From: Pseudomonadota bacterium
GTDB taxonomy: Bacteria; Pseudomonadota; Alphaproteobacteria; Acetobacterales; Acetobacteraceae
NCBI GenBank assembly: GCA_023424475.1
Contig: JAFADX010000352.1
Coordinates: 1 to 9,169, forward strand
Length of the DNA: 9,169 bases
Direction of reading: 5' to 3'
Shown: in pieces, positions 1-5,793 of the stretch
How the letters are laid out: every line of letters begins with the position of its first letter
Position numbering within the stretch: the stretch's first letter is position 1
Program-made: the position numbers and the translations under genes
Notes under the pieces: generated by a model
Database searches by the model: none
What the model was told of the DNA's origin: nothing
Seen by the model: the letters and a program-made list of their open reading frames with translations, nothing else

Positions 1-1
1 G

Positions 2-211
2 CGCCGCGCCGCGCGGGCACCGGCGCTGGCGCGGCGCATCAACGGCGCCCGCGGATCGCTGCTCGGGGATGCGGGGTCGGATTCGATCGCCTCAGGGTCG
101 AGCGACGCCGAGCCGGGGGCGGCGAAGATGCCGATCGCGCCGCCCGCGCGCAGCCGCCGCAGCATGCGCCGCGCCCGCCGCGCACTGGCAGCGAAGGCGA
201 AGGCGGCGTGA
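2..211 (+). CDS. Ambiguous partial reading frame at left edge, possible C-terminal tail
   Basis: A frame open from the window edge ends in TGA at 209-211. It would encode the last 69 residues of a protein with a basic end (ARRALAAKAKAA). The product is unrecognised: the visible part is rich in Ala, Arg, Gly and Ser and has no motif. About 90% of third positions are G or C, but an antisense frame shares the same wobble positions. That minus-strand frame starts near a GTG at about 233 (VTAFAAPSHAAFAF...) and also runs off the left edge, so base composition cannot decide between the two. Neither has a convincing ribosome binding site in view. Treat this as a placeholder for a gene that may be on either strand, or for non-coding sequence. 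Confidence 0.22.
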   Translation, partial: RRAARAPALARRINGARGSLLGDAGSDSIASGSSDAEPGAAKMPIAPPARSRRSMRRARRALAAKAKAA

Positions 212-440
212 GAAGGTGCGGCGAAGGCGGTCACGGGCGCTCTGAAAAGGACTGAGCGGATTTCAATCACGGATTGCCGAGGGAACGATGGGCAATTCGA
301 TCGCCGCCGCGCCGGGAAAGGGTCAATCTTCCGCGAGAATTCTCAAAACAAATACCGGCTGGACTTCACGATCTTCGTGATGATCGCAATTGAGCGTGCA
401 GAAGAACGGATTTCCCGCGTGACGTGTGTGGCGGCGTGCG
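212..440. other. Intergenic region, less GC-rich, no gene recognised
   Basis: This stretch is clearly less GC-rich than its surroundings, especially 240-420. It contains a perfect 10-bp palindrome GAGAATTCTC at 335-344. A small 6-bp stem with a 3-nt loop (TCACGA/TCGTGA) lies at 366-380, downstream of the minus-strand hydrolase. On the minus strand that hairpin is followed about ten bases later by TATTTGTTTT, so it might help terminate the hydrolase transcript, but the geometry is poor. No RNA gene or protein gene is recognisable. Confidence 0.5.
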
Positions 441-1568
441 TCATGCAACGGCGTTGCTTCGGCGCAGGAAGTCGCGCAGCAGCGCGACGGTCTCCGTCGG
501 CTTCTCCTGCTGCACCCAATGGCCTGCGCCGGGCACCAGCCGCGTGCCGCGCCAGTCGGAAGCCGCACGGGTCGCCATCGCCTCGAGCGCGCCGGGTGCC
601 TGGTGGATGCCCCAGTCGCGCGCCCCGCCGATGAAGGTCGCCGGCACGTCGATCCGGCGGCCGGCGAAGGCTTCCATCTCCATGTTCGTGCCGGCGAAGC
701 GCGTGCGGTACCAGTTGAGCCCGCCCTGGAAGCCGCTGCGGCCGTATTCCTGGGCGTAGACCGCCATTTCGGCCTCGGTCATCCAGGTGCAGTCGGCGAT
801 CTGCCCCGCGGTCGGCATCTCGTGCGCGACGGTCTCGGGCATCGTCTCGGCGAGGTCCATGACGTAGTAGGTCGGCAGCTTCGCCAGCTCCTCGGCGGTC
901 CAGCCCTCGAGCGGGAAGACGTCGTTGCCTGGCCAGTCCCCGGATTTGTGGTGGTAGTAGGCGCGGAAGAAGGCGGCGAGGCCCTGCGGCGCGGCCATCA
1001 GCTCTCCATTCGCGCCGCGCTGCGCGTAGTACCAGTGATAGTGCTTGCGCGGGCGCGGCAGCGCGGCGAGGGCCGGCGTCACCTCCGCGACGGCGGAGGA
1101 GAGGTGGTCGCCGATGCGCGGCGCGCCTGCATGGGGCGCGCTCATCAGCACGACGCGGCGGAAGACGTCCGGGCGCACCAGCGCGCAGTGCGCCGCGACC
1201 GGGGAGCCGAAATCGTGCCCGATCACCGCGTGGACCTGTGGGATGCCGAGCGCGCCGAGCAGCGCGAGCTGGTCGCGGATCAGGTTGAGCATCGCGAAGG
1301 GGCGGAGCCCGGCATCGAAGGCGTCGTCCCAGCCGGTCGTGCGGCCGTAGCCGCGCTGGTCCGGGGCGACGGCGTGGAAGCCCATCTCCGCCAGCGGCAG
1401 CATCACCTTGCGCCAGGAATAGGCGAGTTCGGGGAAGCCGTGCAGCAGCAGCAGCACGGGACGCCCGGCCTCGCCAGCTTCGAGCAGATGCACGGTCAGG
1501 CCGTTGATGCCCTCGACCATGCGGCTGCGGATGCCCGAGGGCAGGGTCGGATGGCGCAACGGGTCCAT
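441..1568 (-). CDS. Alpha/beta hydrolase, soluble epoxide hydrolase-like
   Basis: A cytoplasmic alpha/beta-hydrolase of 375 residues with the layout of epoxide hydrolases, which open epoxides to diols through a covalent ester intermediate. Visible motifs: oxyanion-hole HGFPE at 43-47; nucleophile elbow GHDFGS with Asp119, an acid nucleophile as in epoxide hydrolases and dehalogenases rather than the Ser of esterases; GLNWYR with Tyr287, which fits the lid tyrosine that activates the epoxide; acid Asp318 in GARDWGI; His350 in GAGHWVQQE. The length is slightly above the usual 290-330, with extra sequence in the lid. The ATG at 1568 is chosen because GGAGG lies 7 nt upstream; the frame stays open to an ATG at 1622, but that extension lacks a ribosome binding site. 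It is divergent from the acyl-CoA synthetase. Haloalkane dehalogenase or another Asp-nucleophile hydrolase is the main alternative; the substrate is unknown. Confidence 0.85.
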   Translation of the reverse strand: MDPLRHPTLPSGIRSRMVEGINGLTVHLLEAGEAGRPVLLLLHGFPELAYSWRKVMLPLAEMGFHAVAPDQRGYGRTTGWDDAFDAGLRPFAMLNLIRDQLALLGALGIPQVHAVIGHDFGSPVAAHCALVRPDVFRRVVLMSAPHAGAPRIGDHLSSAVAEVTPALAALPRPRKHYHWYYAQRGANGELMAAPQGLAAFFRAYYHHKSGDWPGNDVFPLEGWTAEELAKLPTYYVMDLAETMPETVAHEMPTAGQIADCTWMTEAEMAVYAQEYGRSGFQGGLNWYRTRFAGTNMEMEAFAGRRIDVPATFIGGARDWGIHQAPGALEAMATRAASDWRGTRLVPGAGHWVQQEKPTETVALLRDFLRRSNAVA

Positions 1569-1576
1569 GGTCGTTC

Positions 1577-1590
1577 CTCCGGATCCGGAG
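1577..1590. repeat. 14-bp perfect palindrome overlapping the hydrolase ribosome binding site
   Basis: CTCCGGATCCGGAG is identical to its own complement. On the minus strand its right arm supplies GGAG of the hydrolase Shine-Dalgarno. In the mRNA it can fold as a 5-bp stem with a GATC loop that would cover the ribosome binding site. It could equally be a protein-binding palindrome in the short divergent promoter region, or chance in GC-rich DNA. Confidence 0.4.
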
Positions 1591-1669
1591 CGCATCCCGC
1601 CTGCAACGGGCGCACGGATCAAGACCCGGAGGTTTGACGCCGCGCGCCCTGGCGCCGAACCTCCGCGCC

Positions 1670-3205
1670 ATGCGGGACGGAATCGCCTGGTCGAACGACC
1701 TTCTCACCCTTTCCCTGCGCTTCGGGGACCGCGTCGCGGTCACCAGCGGCGCGGCCACGATGGACTACGCGACGCTCGCGGCGCGTGCGCATGCGCTGGG
1801 CGGGCGGCTGCGCGCGGCGGGCGTCGTGCCCGGCGCGCCCGTCGCGACGCTGGTGCCGAATGGCGTCGAAGCGCCCTGGGTCAGTGCCGGCGTGACAATC
1901 TCCGGCGCCTGCGAGGTGCCGGTGAATGCACATTCCACCGATGCCGAGATCGGCTGGTTCGCGGAACTCGCCGGCTTCCGCCGCATCATGGCGCCGGCGT
2001 CGCAGGCCGGGCGGCTGGCCGGCCTCGGGCTCGAGCCCTGGGCGGTCGAGGAGATCGCTCCGGACCCCACGCCCGCGCGCCTGCCTCCGGTGCCGGCGGA
2101 GGCGTGGGGCCGCATCATCTTCACCTCCGGCACCACCGGCCGGCCCAAGGCGGTCGTGCATACCCATGGCGGGCGCTGGACCGCACACCTGCTGCAGCGC
2201 GCGGTGCTGCCCTTCACGCCCGGGTGCGGCGACCGCGTGCTGCTGATGACGCCCTATGTCCACGGCGCCTCGCTCATCACCGCCGCCTGGCTCGAACAGG
2301 GGGCCGAGGTGGTGCTGCAGGACGGCGTGCGCGCCGAGGCCGTGCTGCCGGTCCTGGAGGCGGGGCCCTCTGCCATCTTCGCGCCGCCGACCGTGCTGGC
2401 GAAGATCCTCTCGCTGTTTCCCGGCCGCCGCTTCGCGGGGGTGCGCTGCATCTTCACCGGCACCTCGACCCTGTCGCGCGAACTGTGGCGCCGTGCGGCC
2501 GAGGCCTTCGGCCCGGTCGTGCGCGTCACCTACGGCATGAGCGAGTGCTTCAACCCGATCACCGTGCTCGAGCCGCCCGAGGTCGCCGAGGTCATGACCG
2601 GCACCGATGCGGGGCTCGGCGCCTGCCTCGGCTGGCCGGCGCCCGGGGTGGAGGTCGAGGTGCGCGGCGAGGACGGCGCCGCGTTGCCGCCGGCGGAATC
2701 CGGCGAGATCTGGCTGCGCGGGCGGCACATGAACGCCGGCATCATCACCGCGTCGGGCTTCGCACCGCGGCCGGCGGGCGCCTGGCACCGCACCGGCGAC
2801 CTCGGCGCGACCGACGCGCGCGGGCGGCTGCACCTGTCGGGCCGCGCGGCGGACGTGATGAAGACCGGCGGCTACCGCGTGCATCCGGGCGAGATCGAAT
2901 CGGCGCTCGACGGTGCGGCCGGCGGACGGGCGATCTGCGTGCTCGGCATCGCCTCGGACTACTGGGGCGAGGTGATCGTCGGCGTCGCGGAAGCGCCGGA
3001 GCCGGGATGGGAGGCCGAGGCGGAGGCGCGCGTCGCCGCGCTCGCGCGGCACAAGCGGCCGCGCGCCTGGATCGCCCTGCCGGAACTCCCGCGCAACGCG
3101 CAGGGCAAGGTGGTGCGCGCGAAGGTGCGCGACGCGGTGCTCGCGATGCGGATGCTCGAGGACGGGCCGCACCCGCGCCTTGTGGCGCGCGCACCGCGGG
3201 CGTGA
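1670..3205 (+). CDS. AMP-dependent acyl-CoA synthetase/ligase (ANL superfamily)
   Basis: Activates a carboxylic acid with ATP to an acyl-adenylate and transfers it to CoA. The full adenylating fold is present in 511 residues. Numbered from ATG 1670: P-loop FTSGTTGRPK at 151-160, YGMSE at about 288 (the usual YG-T/S-E motif), TGDLG at about 375 with the ATP-ribose-binding Asp, then GRAADVMKTGGYRVHPGEIE hinge/C-domain motif near 390-410, and catalytic Lys480 in NAQGKV. Nothing is missing. It resembles 4-coumarate/malonate/medium-chain ligases; the sequence alone does not settle the acid. The start is uncertain: a TTG at 1634 is in frame, but the GGAGG at 1628-1632 is only one base before it, too close to serve it, and ATG 1670 has no clear ribosome binding site. 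It is divergent from the epoxide-hydrolase-like gene, with about 100 bp between them, suggesting but not proving a shared catabolic role. Confidence 0.9.
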   Translation: MRDGIAWSNDLLTLSLRFGDRVAVTSGAATMDYATLAARAHALGGRLRAAGVVPGAPVATLVPNGVEAPWVSAGVTISGACEVPVNAHSTDAEIGWFAELAGFRRIMAPASQAGRLAGLGLEPWAVEEIAPDPTPARLPPVPAEAWGRIIFTSGTTGRPKAVVHTHGGRWTAHLLQRAVLPFTPGCGDRVLLMTPYVHGASLITAAWLEQGAEVVLQDGVRAEAVLPVLEAGPSAIFAPPTVLAKILSLFPGRRFAGVRCIFTGTSTLSRELWRRAAEAFGPVVRVTYGMSECFNPITVLEPPEVAEVMTGTDAGLGACLGWPAPGVEVEVRGEDGAALPPAESGEIWLRGRHMNAGIITASGFAPRPAGAWHRTGDLGATDARGRLHLSGRAADVMKTGGYRVHPGEIESALDGAAGGRAICVLGIASDYWGEVIVGVAEAPEPGWEAEAEARVAALARHKRPRAWIALPELPRNAQGKVVRAKVRDAVLAMRMLEDGPHPRLVARAPRA

Positions 3206-3234
3206 CGCGGCTCACCGCACGTCGGGCCCGCATG

Positions 3235-3267
3235 CGCCGCGAGCCTTGCCTCTGCGGCATCGCGGCG
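3235..3267 (+). terminator. Possible terminator hairpin after the acyl-CoA synthetase
   Basis: CGCCGCGA (3235-3242) pairs with TCGCGGCG (3260-3267) in an 8-bp stem. The 17-nt loop can pair further through TGCC/GGCA. It lies 30 bp after the stop codon and before the next ribosome binding site. There is no T-run, so it may only slow polymerase or protect the 3' end. Confidence 0.35.
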
Positions 3268-3304
3268 AAATGATCCGGACTTCAACTCGTCCAGGAGGCA
3301 CAGG

Positions 3305-3778
3305 ATGACACGCAGAGGCGTATTGGCGGCCGTGGCCGCCGTCACGGCGCTCGGCGCCGGCGGCGTGGCGGCGCAGAACTACAATCTGCGGCCATCCTTC
3401 GGCACGGCGAACCTGCACTTCAACTTCCAGCCCGACCCCTTCGTGGTGAATGTGACGGCGGGCGGCAACATCCCCGCCGAGCGCATCGGCGGGCCCGGCT
3501 GCGTCGGCTCCATCGCACAGCCGCCCGACGTGCGGCTGAACTACCAGGCGGGCGGCGGGCTGCCGCTCTACATCTCGGCGCGGTCGCGCTGGGACGTGAC
3601 GCTCGTGGTCAACCTCCCGAACGGGCAGTGGGTCTGCAACGACGACCTGATCGGCACCAACCCCGGCATGATCTTCCGCAGGCCGATGTCGGGGCAGTAC
3701 GACATCTGGATCGGGCACTACGACCGTGGCCGCGGCGTGCCGGCGCAGCTGGTGATCTCGGAGATCCCGCCGGGCTGA
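3305..3778 (+). CDS. Secreted protein of unknown function, PPC-like beta-sandwich
   Basis: 157 residues with a clear export signal: MTRR, a hydrophobic stretch to about residue 20, and an Ala-X-Ala-type site (VAA before Gln24). TRRGVL loosely resembles a twin-arginine motif, but the Sec route is equally likely. The mature ~134 residues start NYNLRPSFG and contain PDPF (43-46), PPDVRLNY (73-80), DVTLVVNLPNGQWVCNDD (97-114) and SGQYDIWIGHY (129-139), ending in QLVISEIP. The order (acidic PD-x-L-x-Y strand, D-T-LVV-x-PDG turn, DD loop, SG-x-Y-x-I-x-V/I-G strand) is that of small periplasmic proteins often labelled peptidase S1 by error, and resembles pre-peptidase C-terminal domains. No catalytic Ser-His-Asp triad is visible. 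Cys66 and Cys111 could form a disulfide. The ribosome binding site GGAGG (3294-3298) is 6 nt before the ATG, making this start firm. Its end is 15 bp from the convergent monooxygenase stop. Confidence 0.8.
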   Translation: MTRRGVLAAVAAVTALGAGGVAAQNYNLRPSFGTANLHFNFQPDPFVVNVTAGGNIPAERIGGPGCVGSIAQPPDVRLNYQAGGGLPLYISARSRWDVTLVVNLPNGQWVCNDDLIGTNPGMIFRRPMSGQYDIWIGHYDRGRGVPAQLVISEIPPG

Positions 3779-3793
3779 CGGCGGGCGCGCGCT

Positions 3794-5053
3794 TCAGCCG
3801 GCGGGCCTCGCCAGGGGCTGGCCGGCGAGCAGCCCACCCGCGGTGCCGCCAAGGCCCATCGCCCGCATCGCGAAGAAGCGCTTGACCCTCGGCATCCGGT
3901 CCACCGCCGCGATGCCGAGCCGGCGCGCCAGCCGGACCGGCGGCAGCGGGCAGGTGAAGAGCCGTTCGAGCGCATGGGTGGCGCCCAGCATCAGCAGGCT
4001 GTCCGGTCGGCGCGCGGCCTGGTAGCGCGCGAGCAGCGCCGGCCCGCCGGGGTCCCCGCCGGCGTTGACCGCCTCGATCACCAGCTCGGCCAGCGCGGCG
4101 ACGTCGCGGAAGCCGAGGTTCAACCCCTGGCCCGCGATCGGGTGGATGCCGTGCGCCGCATCGCCCACCAGCGCCAGGCGCCCGGCGGTGTAGCGCATCG
4201 CATGCATGGCGCCGAGTGGATAGGACCAGCGCCGCCCGATGGGCGTGACGGCGCCGAGGTGGTCGCCCAGGCGCGCCGCGATCTGCCGGCCATAGGCCGC
4301 GTCGTCCATGGCGAGCACCGCCCTGGCGATGGCGGTGCGCTCGGTCCAGACGATGGCGCTGACATTGGGGTGGCCCGGGATGCCGTGCATGGGCAATTGC
4401 GCGAAGGGACCGTGCGGGAGGAACTGCTCGAGCGCCAGGTTGTGGTGCGGCTCCTCATGGGCGATGGCGCCGACGATGCCCATGCAGTGGTAGTCGAGTC
4501 GCGTCACGGGAATGCCGGCGGCCTGCCGCAACGGTGAATTGCGGCCTTCCGCGCCGACCACGAGGCGGGCGCGGATCTCCTGCCCGGTCGAGAGGCGGAT
4601 GACCGCGGCTGCGGCACCGCGCTCGACGGCCGCCCGTGCCGGGGCGAAGACCGACAGGCCGGGCAGGGAGGGAAGCCGCGCATTCAGCGCCACCCGCAGC
4701 GCCCGTGCCTCGACCATCCAGCCGAAGGGATCCTCGCCCACATCCGTGTGGTCGAAATGCAGGGAAAGCCGGGAGGGCCGCTCGCCCGGCCGCCCGTCGG
4801 CGACGCGGATGGCGTGGATGGGGCAGGGCGCTTCGGGCAGCCGGTCCCATACCCCGGCGGCGGCCAGCAGCCGCTGGGAGGTGAGGGCGATGGCATAGGC
4901 CCGGCCGTCGAATTCCGGCAGTTCCATCGGCGGCAGGGGCGCGGCGTCGACCACGGCGGCCGACACGCCGCCGGCCGCCAGTGCCGCGGCCAGGGTGGCG
5001 CCGACCGGGCCGGCGCCGATGATGCAGGTCTCGACTTCGAGGGGCGTCGTCAT
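3794..5053 (-). CDS. UbiH/UbiF/COQ6-family FAD-dependent monooxygenase (ubiquinone biosynthesis)
   Basis: A 419-residue flavoprotein aromatic hydroxylase that most likely adds one of the ring hydroxyls of ubiquinone. Motifs in order: dinucleotide-binding GAGPVG at 13-18; FDGRAYAIALTSQRLL at about 48-63, the D-R-x-x-A-hydroxylase stretch typical of this family; GAEGRNS at 167-173, where the family usually has GADG, an Asp-to-Glu change; and the second FAD motif LVGDAAHGIHPIAGQGLNLG near 294-313, the UbiH signature. It is of normal length and complete. No strong ribosome binding site precedes the ATG at 5053, but no better start exists in the frame. Alphaproteobacteria carry several paralogues (UbiH, UbiF, UbiL, UbiM types) with different ring-position specificity; the sequence alone does not tell which, so no symbol is given. 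No other ubiquinone gene is nearby. The MITE-like element begins 31 bp upstream of the start and may lie in its leader or promoter. Confidence 0.88.
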   Translation of the reverse strand: MTTPLEVETCIIGAGPVGATLAAALAAGGVSAAVVDAAPLPPMELPEFDGRAYAIALTSQRLLAAAGVWDRLPEAPCPIHAIRVADGRPGERPSRLSLHFDHTDVGEDPFGWMVEARALRVALNARLPSLPGLSVFAPARAAVERGAAAAVIRLSTGQEIRARLVVGAEGRNSPLRQAAGIPVTRLDYHCMGIVGAIAHEEPHHNLALEQFLPHGPFAQLPMHGIPGHPNVSAIVWTERTAIARAVLAMDDAAYGRQIAARLGDHLGAVTPIGRRWSYPLGAMHAMRYTAGRLALVGDAAHGIHPIAGQGLNLGFRDVAALAELVIEAVNAGGDPGGPALLARYQAARRPDSLLMLGATHALERLFTCPLPPVRLARRLGIAAVDRMPRVKRFFAMRAMGLGGTAGGLLAGQPLARPAG

Positions 5054-5084
5054 GGCGCCAATCTAAGGCGGAGCAGGCTGCGCG

Positions 5085-5145
5085 CCAGAGCAGATCCTGT
5101 CCGGATGAATCCATCCGGACAGGTGAAGATGCTTGCAAAAACAAA
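5085..5145 (+). repeat. Palindromic repeat copy A
   Basis: Flanks CCAGAGCAGATCC and TGAAGATGCT, then GCAAAAACAAA, enclose a perfect 11-bp stem: CCTGTCCGGAT (5096-5106) and ATCCGGACAGG (5113-5123) with the 6-nt loop GAATCC. Outside the stem it matches copy B at 32 of 35 positions. Confidence 0.65.
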
Positions 5146-5161
5146 TACGTAGAGCTTTGGA

Positions 5162-5179
5162 GGTGAACGCAAGTTCACC
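5162..5179. repeat. Central hairpin with GCAA tetraloop
   Basis: GGTGAAC (5162-5168) and GTTCACC (5173-5179) form a 7-bp stem closed by GCAA, a GNRA tetraloop. Outer AGAGC (5151-5155) and GCTCT (5186-5190) can also pair around a mismatched internal loop. Confidence 0.55.
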
Positions 5180-5235
5180 GGAAATGCTCTAGAGACGTTC
5201 CCGTTCGCCCTGGCTCACGGCAACGTCTCCAGGCC

Positions 5236-5295
5236 TTTGCTTCTGCGAGCATCTTCACCCGATCGGGTGATTCCACCTGATCGGATCTGCTCTGG
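5236..5295 (-). repeat. Palindromic repeat copy B, inverted relative to copy A
   Basis: Read on the minus strand it has the same flanks as copy A (CCAGAGCAGATCC at one side, TGAAGATGCT then GCAGAAGCAAA at the other). Its stem has a different sequence but is still paired: on the plus strand CCGATCGGGTG (5259-5269) and CACCTGATCGG (5274-5284) with loop ATTC and one G-T wobble. It also holds a perfect 16-bp palindrome at 5255-5270. Confidence 0.65.
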
Positions 5296-5317
5296 CCCCG
5301 CCGACGAAGCGCGCATC

Positions 5318-5334
5318 TGCACAATATCTGGGCA
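5318..5334 (+). promoter_or_regulatory. Probable NtrC enhancer site upstream of glnK
   Basis: TGCACAATATCTGGGCA is close to the NtrC consensus TGCACC-N5-GGTGCA: both outer arms are kept (TGCAC and GGCA-type) with a 17-bp span. It lies about 51 bp before the -24 element, roughly -90 relative to the expected transcription start, a normal distance for a sigma-54 activator. Only one such site is evident. Confidence 0.5.
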
Positions 5335-5384
5335 ATCGATCCGGCCGATGCGTGATCCGCCGCGGTTCCGGCGGGGCGCGGCCG

Positions 5385-5400
5385 TGGCACGGCTCTTGGA
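5385..5400 (+). promoter_or_regulatory. Sigma-54 (-24/-12) promoter of glnK-amtB
   Basis: TGGCACGGCTCTTGGA matches TGGCACG-N4-TTGC-A/T at every fixed position except one: the -12 GC dinucleotide reads GG. The -24 GG and the spacing are exact. Transcription would start near 5411, leaving a ~33-nt leader before glnK. Together with the upstream NtrC-like site and the downstream nitrogen genes, this supports induction by nitrogen limitation. Confidence 0.75.
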
Positions 5401-5443
5401 AGTCCCTCGATCCAGTCCGCCCAGGAGAGGATCGACACGGGCC

Positions 5444-5782
5444 ATGAAACTCGTGATGGCAGTCATCAAGCCCTTCAAGCTCGACGAGGTGCGCGAGGCG
5501 CTCACCCCGCTCGGCGTGCAGGGGCTGACGGTGACCGAAGTGAAGGGGTTCGGCCGCCAGAAGGGCCAGACCGAGATCTACCGCGGTGCCGAATACCACG
5601 TGAGCTTCCTGCCGAAGGTGAAGATCGAGGTCACCGTGCCGGACGAACTGGCCGACGCGGTGGTCGAGGCGATCGCCACCACGGCCCGCACCGGCAAGAT
5701 CGGCGACGGCAAGATCTTCGTCCTCGATGTGGAGCGCGCGCTGCGCATCCGCACGGGCGAGACCGACGGCTCGGCCCTGTGA
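5444..5782 (+). CDS. glnK: Nitrogen regulatory protein P-II, GlnK type
   Basis: A 112-residue PII signal protein, the standard length. As a trimer it senses ATP/ADP and 2-oxoglutarate, and in its unmodified form plugs the AmtB channel. Seen: MKLVMAVIKPFKLDEVREAL start, KGFGRQKGQTEIYRG leading to the T-loop with Tyr51 (the GlnD uridylylation site) in AEYHVSFLPKVK, and the C-terminal signature TGKIGDGKIFVLDVE at 83-97, followed by Arg101 and Arg103 that bind nucleotide phosphates. All key residues are intact. The ribosome binding site AGGAGAGG (5423-5430) sits rather far (13 nt) from the ATG. The gene is called GlnK rather than GlnB because it is directly followed by amtB, its stop overlapping a possible GTG of that gene, and it is preceded by a sigma-54 promoter. 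Confidence 0.95.
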   Translation: MKLVMAVIKPFKLDEVREALTPLGVQGLTVTEVKGFGRQKGQTEIYRGAEYHVSFLPKVKIEVTVPDELADAVVEAIATTARTGKIGDGKIFVLDVERALRIRTGETDGSAL

Positions 5783-5793
5783 GGCGGCGTCCC

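Larger units (their letters stand above)
5084..5296. mobile_element. MITE-like intergenic element with inverted terminal repeats
   Basis: A 213-bp stretch bounded by a perfect 14-bp inverted repeat, GCCAGAGCAGATCC (5084-5097) and its complement GGATCTGCTCTGGC (5283-5296). The similarity continues inward for about 60 bp (copies A and B below). The centre holds a GNRA-loop hairpin (5162-5179) and an 8-bp inverted pair GAGACGTT/AACGTCTC (5192-5199 and 5222-5229). There is no coding capacity and no obvious target-site duplication at the flanks. The structure fits a non-autonomous palindromic repeat or a head-to-head pair of small dispersed repeats like those common in alphaproteobacterial intergenic regions. 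That class assignment is from general knowledge and needs a copy-number check. Confidence 0.55.

Noticed and set aside
343..1758. Long frames antisense to or shifted from the hydrolase, including a 403-codon plus-strand frame at 426-1637
   Set aside because: They are Arg/Ala/Pro-rich shadows without motifs; the minus-strand 441-1568 frame carries the whole alpha/beta-hydrolase motif set.
1619..3172. A 517-codon minus-strand frame opposite the acyl-CoA synthetase
   Set aside because: High-GC antisense artefact; the plus strand holds every adenylating-enzyme motif in order.
3766..3785. CCCGCC/GGCGGG hairpin across the stop of the secreted-protein gene as a terminator
   Set aside because: Only 6 bp with an 8-nt loop, overlaps the coding end and has no T-run; common by chance at this GC content.
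5237..5443. N-terminal extension of glnK upstream of 5444
   Set aside because: It would run through the repeat element and the sigma-54 promoter; PII proteins are about 112 residues and begin MKLV at 5444.
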